Source: Anaerolineales bacterium | GTDB lineage: Bacteria > Chloroflexota > Anaerolineae > Anaerolineales > UBA6663 | Length of the DNA stretch: 12,031 nucleotides | Direction of reading: 5' to 3' | Assembly (NCBI GenBank): GCA_016789165.1 | Contig: JAEURL010000603.1 | Span: 1 to 12,031, forward strand | Translations under genes and position numbers: made by a program | Notes under the pieces: generated by a model | Seen by the model: the letters and a program-made list of their open reading frames with translations, nothing else | What the model was told of the DNA's origin: nothing | Database searches by the model: none | In this document: one piece after another, positions 6,218 through 12,031 of the stretch | Numbering within the stretch: position 1 is the first letter of the stretch | Layout: each line of letters begins with the position of its first letter

Positions 6218-7252
6218 TCAGGCGCGGCCGGCCGCGCTCTCCAACGCGTACACGGCAAAGGTGGCCAGCCAGTGCTCGCCGGCGTAGTGGCCGCTGGCCA
6301 CGTGCGGCAGGCCGGCGGCGGCGTGGCGTTCGGCGGCTGTGCGCAGCGCCGGCTGGCGGGGGTCCTCCGGGTCGAGCGCGCGGGCGAGGCCCCAGAAGCA
6401 CCAAGCCCGGCTCAGGTTCAGGCCGTCCAGGTGGGTGAGCTGGCCGTCGGCGCGGTCGGTGACGCGGGCGGGCGTGAACAGGCTGGCCGGCTGGCCGGCC
6501 GCCAGCCCGGGCAGAAATCCCGTCAGCCAGGCCGCGAACTCCGCGGCCGGCAATAGCCGGCGCATCAGATCCGCCTCCAGCAAACACGCCGAGAAGAAAT
6601 CATTGCCGCCCGGCTCCCAGCCGGCCGGCCCGTCGCGGTCATTGGCGAAGTAGGCCAGGCCGCGCTCGCGCACCAGGTCGCGCAATTCGACCTGTCCGGC
6701 GGCGGCCGCGTAATCCCAGGCGAAGGCCAATCCAAAGGCCGTGTTGGCGTGCGTGCCGGCGCGGATCGGATAAACCTGTTTGGGGAAGAACGCCTGGTAA
6801 TGGGCGCTGATCGTGTCGGTCAGCGGCCGCAGGTTATCGCGCCAGCGCCGGCCGGCGGCGGTCCCCCATTCGTCCACCTCCTGCGCCAGCTTGAGCAGCC
6901 AGGCCCAGCCATACGGCCGTTCGAAGCCCGGCCGCGCGCGCAGGTAACGGGCCTCCTCGGCCAGGTTCGCGGCGGTCAGGCGCTCGTCCAGCGCGGCGTG
7001 GATCGCGCCGGCCGCCGGCAGATCCGGAAAGCCGCGCAGCAGCCGGACCAGCAGCCAGTGGCCGTGGACGGCCGAGTGCCAATCAAAGCAGCCGTAGAAG
7101 GCGGGATGCAGCTCCCGCGGCCGGCGCGCGTCGGCGGGGCCGGTGAGGACGTGCTGCGGGTGATAGGGGAATTCGCGCTGCAGGCCGGCCAGGGCCAGCG
7201 CCGCGTAGCCGGCGGCGGCCGCCTGGTCGAGCGCGGGGCCGGTGGTGGACAT
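6218..7252 (-). CDS. DUF2891 family protein
   Basis: This 344-aa soluble protein carries the DUF2891 hallmark near its N-terminus, HPAFYGCFDWHSAVHGHW (49-66), rich in His, Trp and Asp. Further family-like stretches are AGTHANTAFGLAFAWDYA in the middle and YAGEHWLATFAVYAL near the C-terminus. The spacing of aromatic-rich helices suggests an alpha/alpha-toroid-like fold, which is my inference. Biochemical function is not known to me; the clustered His/Asp/Trp would suit a metal or carbohydrate site. No signal peptide is seen, so it is probably cytoplasmic. The ATG directly follows the TGA of the Rieske gene with no intervening base, implying coupled translation and operon membership. Confidence 0.8.
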   Translation of the reverse strand: MSTTGPALDQAAAAGYAALALAGLQREFPYHPQHVLTGPADARRPRELHPAFYGCFDWHSAVHGHWLLVRLLRGFPDLPAAGAIHAALDERLTAANLAEEARYLRARPGFERPYGWAWLLKLAQEVDEWGTAAGRRWRDNLRPLTDTISAHYQAFFPKQVYPIRAGTHANTAFGLAFAWDYAAAAGQVELRDLVRERGLAYFANDRDGPAGWEPGGNDFFSACLLEADLMRRLLPAAEFAAWLTGFLPGLAAGQPASLFTPARVTDRADGQLTHLDGLNLSRAWCFWGLARALDPEDPRQPALRTAAERHAAAGLPHVASGHYAGEHWLATFAVYALESAAGRA

Positions 7253-7612
7253 TCAGGCCGCGTCCAGATCCACCCACACCGCGCCGGCCTCCCGCTTGGC
7301 GGGGAAGACGCGCAACGCCCGGCGGCGCGTCAGGCTGCCGAGCAGGGTGCCCAGGCCGGGCGGCCAGGGGCTCCAGGCTTTCACGTCGCCGGTGCGCAGG
7401 TCGAAGGCGCTGTGGTGCCAGGGACAGATCAGGCCGCAGTCGTCGGTGAGCTCGCCCCAGCGCAGGGGCAGGCCCATGTGCGGGCAGTTGCCCTCCACGG
7501 CGAAAATCTGCTCGAGGTGGTGCAGCAAGAGCACGGACCGGCCGCCGACGGTCACCAGGCGCCGTTCGCCGGGCTTGAGATCGTCCGCGTTGAGGGCCTT
7601 GACCCAGCTCAT
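7253..7612 (-). CDS. Single-domain Rieske [2Fe-2S] protein
   Basis: This 119-aa protein has both Rieske cluster-binding boxes, C43-P-H45 and C63-P-W-H66, 17 residues apart, in the order and spacing of ferredoxin-type Rieske proteins. A two-Cys/two-His [2Fe-2S] cluster is thus expected. The second-box Cys pair that forms the disulfide in bc1 Rieske proteins is absent and no TM helix or Tat signal precedes the domain, so it is a cytoplasmic soluble form like dioxygenase ferredoxins or the NirD small subunit. No oxygenase, reductase or nitrite reductase gene lies nearby, so the redox partner is unknown. It sits 9 bp after the epimerase stop and abuts the DUF2891 start, the middle gene of a three-gene operon. 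Confidence 0.9.
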   Translation of the reverse strand: MSWVKALNADDLKPGERRLVTVGGRSVLLLHHLEQIFAVEGNCPHMGLPLRWGELTDDCGLICPWHHSAFDLRTGDVKAWSPWPPGLGTLLGSLTRRRALRVFPAKREAGAVWVDLDAA

Positions 7613-7621
7613 CGCCGGCCC

Positions 7622-8563
7622 TCAGCGCACCAGGTCGCGCAGGGCCGTCTCCGCCTCGGAGAAGCGGAAGCGGAAGCCGGATTGCTGCAGGCGCCGGGGC
7701 ACCTGGCGATGGCTGGTGAGCACCAGCCGATCCGCGATCTCGCCCAGGGCGATCCGCAGAGCGAAGGCCGGCGCGGGGAGGAAGTGCGGCCGGCGCATGA
7801 CCCGGCCCAGCAGCCGGCCGAACTGGTCATTGGTCAGCGCCTGCGGGGCGGCCAGGTTGTAGGCGCCCTGGGCCGTGCCGTTCTCCAGCAGGAAGCGGAG
7901 GGCGGCCACCTCGTCCTCGATGTGGATCCAGGGGAACCATTGCCGGCCGCTTCCCAGCGGCCCGCCCGCGAATAAGCTGTAGGGGAAACGGATGACGGGC
8001 AGCAGCCCGCCCTGGGCGCTGAGCACCACCGCGGAGCGGAAGACCACGCGCCGGACCCCCAGCGCCTCCACCGCGGCGGTGGAATTCTCCCATTCCAGAC
8101 AGACCTGCGAGAAGAAATCGGAGCCGGGCGAGGCGGTCTCGGTCAGCTCGGTGTCGCCGCGGTTGCCGTAGTAGCCGACGGCCGAGGCCTGCAGGACGAC
8201 GCTGGGTTTCTGGGCCGCCGCGCGCACAGCCTCGACCACGGCCTGGCCGGCGGCCACGCGGCTCTGCTGGATGGCGCGCTTGCGGGCCGGCGTCCAGCGT
8301 CCGCGCAGCACGATCCCGAACACGTCGTCCGCGCCGGCGATGTTCTCGCCGGCCAGGTTGACGATGGCATCGGCGCCGTCGGCCAGGTGCCCCCAGCCCT
8401 GGGCCGTGCGGCCGTCCCACTGCTCGGCGCGGGCGCGCGAGGGCAGGTTGATCACCCGGGCCGGGTTGCGGCTCAGGACGATGATCTCGTGGCCGTCGGC
8501 GGCCAGGCCCGCGATCAGCTCCCGGCCGATCAGGCCGCTGCCGCCGGTGATGATGATCTTCAT
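7622..8563 (-). CDS. TIGR01777 family NAD(P)-dependent epimerase (YfcH/SDR39U1-like)
   Basis: This 313-aa atypical short-chain dehydrogenase starts with the nucleotide-binding GGSGLIG (7-13). Family-specific features follow: NLAGENIAG at 69-77, the RWTPARKRAIQQSRV stretch at 89-103, SAVGYYG at 127-133 holding the catalytic-type Tyr, WIHIEDEV at 212-219, and a C-terminal DUF1731-like segment from about 260 (LPAPAFALRIALGEIADRLV) to the end. Start ATG 8563 is placed by a strong AGGAGA 6 bases upstream and by the fit of MKIIITGG to the family N-terminus; an extension to 8692 reads through noncoding sequence. Substrate is unknown for most of this family. It is the first gene of the operon with Rieske and DUF2891. 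Confidence 0.9.
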   Translation of the reverse strand: MKIIITGGSGLIGRELIAGLAADGHEIIVLSRNPARVINLPSRARAEQWDGRTAQGWGHLADGADAIVNLAGENIAGADDVFGIVLRGRWTPARKRAIQQSRVAAGQAVVEAVRAAAQKPSVVLQASAVGYYGNRGDTELTETASPGSDFFSQVCLEWENSTAAVEALGVRRVVFRSAVVLSAQGGLLPVIRFPYSLFAGGPLGSGRQWFPWIHIEDEVAALRFLLENGTAQGAYNLAAPQALTNDQFGRLLGRVMRRPHFLPAPAFALRIALGEIADRLVLTSHRQVPRRLQQSGFRFRFSEAETALRDLVR

Positions 8564-8623
8564 GCGCGTCTCCTGTGGTTGGCCGGCCCGGCCACCCGGT
8601 GAGGATCGGCCAAACCGCCGTAT

Positions 8624-8629
8624 ATTGTA
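8624..8629 (-). promoter_or_regulatory. Possible -10 element for the epimerase-Rieske-DUF2891 operon
   Basis: TACAAT on the minus strand, inside the only AT-rich patch (8621-8630) of the 139-bp gap, lies about 60 bp before the epimerase ATG and downstream of the preceding operon's terminator. No good -35 is visible at 16-18 bp. Confidence 0.35.
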
Positions 8630-8653
8630 TCGCCAACTGCCGGGCGGGGCGCG

Positions 8654-8688
8654 GAAAACAAAAACGCCCGGCCAACCGGGCCGGGCGT
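8654..8688 (-). terminator. Intrinsic (rho-independent) terminator of the 52-aa/7-TM membrane protein operon
   Basis: On the minus strand a perfect 10-bp stem ACGCCCGGCC/GGCCGGGCGT with a 5-base loop is followed at once by TTTTGTTTT. It begins 14 bp after the stop codon of the 7-TM gene. This is the best terminator in the window and insulates the downstream epimerase operon. Confidence 0.88.
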
Positions 8689-8702
8689 CCACGGGCGGGG
8701 CG

Positions 8703-9443
8703 CTAACTTTTGGCCGGGGCTGGAGCGGCCGCCGCCTGAGCCTCGCCGGGCTGCGGCCGGGCGGCCAGCAGAAAGCCCGCGAACATCAACATGGCCGCGA
8801 CGAGCTCGCCCAGGTACAGGTAGTTGCCGTTGCCCAGCCGGGTGAGCGTGCTGGCGAAGCCGATGGACAGCGCGCCGGCCGCGATCAGCACGTTGGCGAT
8901 GACGCGGTTGGGCAGCACGCGCTTGCGCCAGAACAGGTAGGCGGACCAGAGCGCCCCGCCCACCAGGGTCACCAGGCCGTAGATATTGAAGAAGGGCGTG
9001 GTCAGGCGGACCGTTCCGCCGGCGCTGACGGCCGGCATGATCGCCCGGTACTGCTCGCTGATCGGCTGACCGAGGACGAACTTGGAGTCATCCAGCCGGC
9101 CCATGGCCTGGAACATCAGGCCGGCCGCGACCAGGCTGCCGATGATCAGCACGACCGTCAGCCCATGCACCCAGCGCCGGCGCGAGAGCAGGTAAACCGT
9201 GCCGTGGCCGATCCAGCCGGCGTTGAGGGCCGCGCCAAACAGATACCAGACGAAGAACACCCAGCGGTTCCAGGCCAGCGCCAGGTAGGCCTCGGCGAAA
9301 CTGCCGGCGCCGAACATCGCCAGGCCCAGCCCCCAGAACAGGAAGTGCGGCGCCCGGCGGACGGCGAAGCGTTGCAGCACAAAGACAGTGAAGGCGGCCA
9401 TGACGGCGGTCGAGACGAAGGGCAGGATTTCGTTGAGGGTCAT
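8703..9443 (-). CDS. Seven-transmembrane membrane protein of unknown function
   Basis: This 246-aa protein contains seven clear hydrophobic segments, roughly at residues 5-25, 33-53, 60-82, 93-115, 147-172, 181-203 and 210-232, and a short Ala/Pro-rich tail. Several polar or aromatic residues sit within the membrane spans (FAEAY in TM2, WY and GWIGHG in TM3, YLYLGE before TM7), so it is more than a simple anchor. I recognise no named family. The organisation resembles 7-TM sensor or heme/quinone-interacting integral proteins, but there is no retinal-type lysine motif I would trust. ATG 9443 follows the 52-aa gene by 21 bp with only a weak ribosome-binding site, suggesting co-transcription and possibly coupling. 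The operon ends in the strong terminator just downstream. Confidence 0.75.
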   Translation of the reverse strand: MTLNEILPFVSTAVMAAFTVFVLQRFAVRRAPHFLFWGLGLAMFGAGSFAEAYLALAWNRWVFFVWYLFGAALNAGWIGHGTVYLLSRRRWVHGLTVVLIIGSLVAAGLMFQAMGRLDDSKFVLGQPISEQYRAIMPAVSAGGTVRLTTPFFNIYGLVTLVGGALWSAYLFWRKRVLPNRVIANVLIAAGALSIGFASTLTRLGNGNYLYLGELVAAMLMFAGFLLAARPQPGEAQAAAAPAPAKS

Positions 9444-9464
9444 CGCTTGGCTCGCGGAGGCGGA

Positions 9465-9623
9465 TTATCGGAACGGCACAAAACCCAGCAGGACGCCGGC
9501 CGCGATCACGATGAAGACCACGGTCAGGATCGCCATGCCGATCAACAGGAGCGGGATCACGCGCTCGAAGAGGACGGAGCCCGCGGGAATACGCGTTTTA
9601 TCCGGAGGCAGTTTGCGCGCCAT
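9465..9623 (-). CDS. Small single-pass membrane protein (52 aa)
   Basis: The reading frame encodes a basic, Pro-containing N-terminal part (MARKLPPDKTRIPAG, about 20 residues up to FER) followed by one long hydrophobic helix, about residues 22-48, and the end VPFR. This is the profile of a one-TM microprotein with a cytoplasmic basic N-terminus. Support for coding comes from its exact head-to-tail placement 21 bp before the 7-TM gene, GC-rich third positions like its neighbours, and occupation of a gap that would otherwise be empty. The Shine-Dalgarno is poor. It is likely an accessory subunit or partner of the 7-TM protein; I know no homologue by name. Confidence 0.65.
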   Translation of the reverse strand: MARKLPPDKTRIPAGSVLFERVIPLLLIGMAILTVVFIVIAAGVLLGFVPFR

Positions 9624-9649
9624 CTGGCCGCCAGCCTGGGTCAAGCCAA

Positions 9650-9667
9650 GGCCCGCCGGGGCGGGCC
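9650..9667 (-). other. GC-rich hairpin in the leader of the 52-aa gene
   Basis: GGCCCGC/GCGGGCC, a 7-bp stem with a 4-base loop, lies 27 bp before the ATG of the 52-aa gene. If the candidate promoter at 9681-9709 is used, it would form close to the 5' end of the mRNA, where it could stabilise the transcript or affect translation. No T-run follows on the minus strand, so it is not an intrinsic terminator. Confidence 0.3.
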
Positions 9668-9680
9668 GGTGAATGTTCCC

Positions 9681-9709
9681 AAGTTACGCCGATTGGCGGC
9701 CGGTGTCGA
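9681..9709 (-). promoter_or_regulatory. Candidate promoter of the 52-aa/7-TM operon
   Basis: On the minus strand TCGACA (9709-9704, 5 of 6 to the -35 consensus) and TAACTT (9686-9681, 3 of 6 to the -10) are 17 bp apart. The region 9624-9766 is otherwise gene-free and locally AT-rich, as expected for the promoter between the glycosyltransferase and the 52-aa gene. Confidence 0.35.
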
Positions 9710-9732
9710 TCGAGTTTTAAGTAGATTTGGGA

Positions 9733-9748
9733 TGCGAATTGTGCGAAT
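9733..9748. repeat. Direct repeat TGCGAAT with 9-bp period
   Basis: Two copies of TGCGAAT (9733-9739 and 9742-9748) are separated by TG. They lie in the AT-rich gap about 24 bp upstream of the candidate -35 of the 52-aa/7-TM operon, where an activator might bind. They could also be chance. Confidence 0.35.
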
Positions 9749-9766
9749 ACGGCGGCTGGGCGCTGG

Positions 9767-11746
9767 TCAGGGCGGGCCGACGACGATTGGCCCCAGGTCG
9801 AGCCGATCGCCGGCCGCGCCGGGGCCGGCCGCCGGCAGGCGCTCGCCGGTGACCAGATCGTACAAGCCGGCCATCAGCCGGTACTCGCCGGGCGGGAGCT
9901 CGGCCGGGAGGAGGAGCCCGTGGTTATCGGCGTAGCGCTGGCCGGGCGCCCAGGTGGTGGTGAGCGTCAGGCCGCCGCCCGGCTCGCCATCCTGCTGGGC
10001 GAGGGGCGGGGCGTTCACGTCCCCGTACAGGTGCACAAAGACCTTGTAGCGGGCGGCCAGCGCGGCTTCGGTGCGCCAGAAAAACGTGATCTGCACGATA
10101 TCGCCCGGCCGCCGGCCGGCGGCGCGCAGGGTGTAGCCGTCCAGCCGGATGGCCGGGCCGAAGCGCGCGCCGGAGAGGGCGGCCGGCTCAGCGGCCGGCC
10201 GGGCGGCCGCGTAGGTGGCCAGCCGCACCTGCCCGAACCACTGGTCGCCGGCCGTGAAGGTGTTGGCGTTCAGCCAGCTTTCGATGAAGCGCTCGGGATC
10301 GGCCTGAGCGTCGCCCCAGTAGAGCACGAAGATCCGTTCGTAATGCCCGGTGATGTCGGCCAATTGCGCGGCGGTGCGGGCCGGATCGAGCGGCCGGCTG
10401 TCCGGCAGGGGGAAGAGCGGCGGCCGGCCGGGCTGGCCTGCGCGCAGGTAGTAATCGAAGGCCTCGGCCTGGTTGGGCGCGTTGGTGATGACGGCGTCGC
10501 CGGGCCGGCCCAGGGCTTCAAGGTACCGGGCGATGCCGCGGTAATCGTCGCGGAAGTAAGCGGGGTTGAAGTAGAGATTGTAGAGCGAGAGCCCGGTGAC
10601 CCACAGCAGCCCCAGCCCCAGGCCGCCGGCCGCCAGGGCGACGGGCCACCGGCCAATGGGCGAACGCTGGAGGGCCGGTTGGCCGGCCAGCGCGGCGCCG
10701 AGCAGCAAGGCCAGCGCGGGGACGGCGACGAGCAGGAATTTGGAGAAGGCCTCCGTCAGCAGGCCAAAGGCCAGAGTCAGGCCGGCGGGGACCAGGAGCC
10801 ACAGGCTGAGGGACCAGACGGCGAAGAGCCGGGCGGGCCGGCGAGAAGATCCCGGCTCCATTCTGGCCTCGGCCGCCAATCTCCACGCGCCGACGGCGGC
10901 CAGGCCTCCCACCGCCGCCAGGCCCCAGAGCGCTTCACTGGTCGGCAGCGTCCGGCCGAAAGCCAGGTAACGCGCCAGGTCGAGGAAGGCCTCCCCGAAG
11001 GGATGAAACTCGCGCGCGGCCGGCCAGCCGGTGAGCTGACGGTAGGCCGTCGGCAGCCATGGGGCGAAGAGGATGAGGAGCAGCAGCTGCCCGGCGAGCC
11101 ACGGCAGCGGCCACAGGTCATTGGGTTGGCGGGCGGCCAGACGCCCCTTGGCGCCGCGTTGGCCGAGCCAGTGGCCCAGCACGGCGAGGTTCTGGGCGAC
11201 GACGACGAAGCCAAACGCGTAATGCACATAGAGGCCCAGGGCCGTCACGGACACGTAGCCCAGGGCCCACTTCCAGCTGCCTCGGCTCAATCTGCCCGCC
11301 AGCCAGAACGAGGCCGCGCCCACCGTGGCCAGCAGCGCGTACATGCGCGCTTCCTGCGCATAGTAGATCAGGAAAGGGTTGACGGCCCCGAACGCGGCCG
11401 CCGCCAGGCCGGCCCCCGGCCCAAACCACTCCCGCCCCAGCCGGAACAGCAGCGCCACCAGCACCACGCCGGCCAGCGCCGAGAGCCCGCGCAGCGCGAA
11501 CTCGCTCTCGCCGGCCAAGGCGCGCCAGGCTTTCAAGAGCAGATAGTAGCCGGGCGGGTGGATGTCGGCGGCGGCGTTGCGCAGAATAGCCGGCACGTCC
11601 TGCGCCGCCAGCACCCGTGAATTGCCCTCGTCGTTCCAGTAGCTTTGATAGTCCAGGCGGTAGAAGCGCAGGCCGGCGGCCAGAAGCAGAATGACCAGGC
11701 CCAGGAGACGAGGGAGGACGGACGCAGGCCGACGGGCGTCCGGCAT
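9767..11746 (-). CDS. GT39/ArnT-type membrane glycosyltransferase with C-terminal beta-rich domain
   Basis: This 659-aa protein is a GT-C fold transferase that would move a sugar from a polyprenyl-phosphate donor to an acceptor on the outer face of the membrane. TM1 (about 11-28) is followed by the first-loop acid pair D39-E40 in YWNDEGNSR, then HPPGYYLLLK at 63-72 and YYAQEARMYALL at 128-139; all three are hallmarks of the PMT/ArnT-like family in this order. About ten more hydrophobic segments run to residue 400. A soluble part follows, with a Rossmann-like stretch and, from about 530, a beta-sandwich-like module (FGPAIRLDGYTLRAAG, then VQITFFWR and YKVFVHLYGD) ending in GPIVVGPP. The start is 6 bp after the stop of the truncated upstream gene, so they form an operon. 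Acceptor and sugar are unknown. Confidence 0.88.
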   Translation of the reverse strand: MPDARRPASVLPRLLGLVILLLAAGLRFYRLDYQSYWNDEGNSRVLAAQDVPAILRNAAADIHPPGYYLLLKAWRALAGESEFALRGLSALAGVVLVALLFRLGREWFGPGAGLAAAAFGAVNPFLIYYAQEARMYALLATVGAASFWLAGRLSRGSWKWALGYVSVTALGLYVHYAFGFVVVAQNLAVLGHWLGQRGAKGRLAARQPNDLWPLPWLAGQLLLLILFAPWLPTAYRQLTGWPAAREFHPFGEAFLDLARYLAFGRTLPTSEALWGLAAVGGLAAVGAWRLAAEARMEPGSSRRPARLFAVWSLSLWLLVPAGLTLAFGLLTEAFSKFLLVAVPALALLLGAALAGQPALQRSPIGRWPVALAAGGLGLGLLWVTGLSLYNLYFNPAYFRDDYRGIARYLEALGRPGDAVITNAPNQAEAFDYYLRAGQPGRPPLFPLPDSRPLDPARTAAQLADITGHYERIFVLYWGDAQADPERFIESWLNANTFTAGDQWFGQVRLATYAAARPAAEPAALSGARFGPAIRLDGYTLRAAGRRPGDIVQITFFWRTEAALAARYKVFVHLYGDVNAPPLAQQDGEPGGGLTLTTTWAPGQRYADNHGLLLPAELPPGEYRLMAGLYDLVTGERLPAAGPGAAGDRLDLGPIVVGPP

Positions 11747-11752
11747 GGCGGC

Positions 11753-12031
11753 CTACTGTTGCTCTGCGGCGCCGGTCTGGCGGCGCGCGCGCAGCCACAC
11801 GAGGGCCAGCGCGCCCAGCATCCCGGCCGCCAGCCAGCCGGCCCGGTTTGGCGTGTCGCGGACGATGAAGCCATCCACGCTCACGTCCGCCTCGGGGCCG
11901 CTGAGGGCCGTGATCAGCACGGTGTGCCGGCCGGCCGCCAAGCCCTGGGCCAGGGGCAGGCGCGCCCCCGGCTCCGCCTGCGCGGCGCGCAGGTCCAAGG
12001 TCCGCACCGGCCCGTCATCCACGCGCACGCT
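11753..12031 (-). CDS. C-terminal part of a membrane-anchored protein (truncated by window edge)
   Basis: Only the last 92 residues are present; the frame stays open to the right edge, so the true start is outside. The visible part has a beta-rich segment (LPLAQGLAAGRHTVLITALS, then DVSVDGFIVRD) that looks like the end of an extracytoplasmic carbohydrate-binding-type sandwich. A single TM helix follows (about 20 residues from GWLAAGMLG), then a basic cytoplasmic tail. This gives a C-terminal membrane anchor with the main body outside. It is directly upstream of the GT39-type gene with a 6-bp gap, so it probably belongs to the same surface-glycan unit. The family cannot be named from this fragment. 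Confidence 0.75.
   Translation of the reverse strand, partial: SVRVDDGPVRTLDLRAAQAEPGARLPLAQGLAAGRHTVLITALSGPEADVSVDGFIVRDTPNRAGWLAAGMLGALALVWLRARRQTGAAEQQ

Noticed and set aside
6194..6556. Plus-strand frame after the MFS gene (120 aa)
   Set aside because: It is the antisense of the DUF2891 C-terminus and lacks a ribosome-binding site or domain.
1..12031. CRISPR array, insertion sequence, prophage or toxin-antitoxin module
   Set aside because: No regularly spaced repeats, terminal inverted repeats with a transposase, phage genes or paired small toxin/antitoxin frames were found.

Overview
The window is very GC-rich and gene-dense, with short intergenic gaps and a strong excess of GGCCGG/GCCGGC words. 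The gene set suggests a free-living environmental bacterium, with Chloroflexota (Anaerolineae/Caldilineae-like) as my best guess. It includes an O-antigen-ligase-like protein with a TPR tail, a GT39-type membrane glycosyltransferase with a C-terminal beta-rich module, a Roadblock/LC7 protein, a DUF2891 protein and a TIGR01777 epimerase. That assignment rests on gene-family habit and composition only. No phage, transposon, CRISPR array or plasmid gene is visible.

Layout, left to right. (1) A plus-strand O-antigen ligase/polymerase-like membrane protein with periplasmic TPRs (103-1881) runs into a hairpin (1895-1920). (2) Converging on it from the minus strand is the most notable feature: a tRNA-Ile2(CAU) gene (1936-2288) split by a 280-nt group I intron (1976-2255) with its own promoter. 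(3) The serine biosynthesis pair serC-serA lies upstream of it on the minus strand (4451-2329). (4) A divergent promoter region of about 136 bp separates serC from a plus-strand pair: a Roadblock/LC7 protein (4588-4995) overlapping by 4 nt an MFS transporter (4992-6194). (5) A tight minus-strand operon follows: TIGR01777 epimerase, single-domain Rieske protein and DUF2891 protein (8563-6218). (6) A second minus-strand pair, an unlisted-size 52-aa one-TM protein and a 7-TM membrane protein (9623-8703), ends in a textbook intrinsic terminator. (7) At the right edge, a truncated membrane-anchored protein (12031-11753) and a GT39-type glycosyltransferase (11746-9767) form another minus-strand operon.

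Functionally, the two ends concern cell-surface glycans (ligase/polymerase and lipid-linked-sugar glycosyltransferase). The centre carries L-serine biosynthesis and an intron-containing tRNA that, after splicing and lysidine modification, reads AUA codons. The remaining genes (Roadblock-MFS, epimerase-Rieske-DUF2891, 52-aa/7-TM) are conserved-looking but functionally unassigned. Two plus-strand genes appear to be transcribed with almost no leader, judged from promoter spacing.
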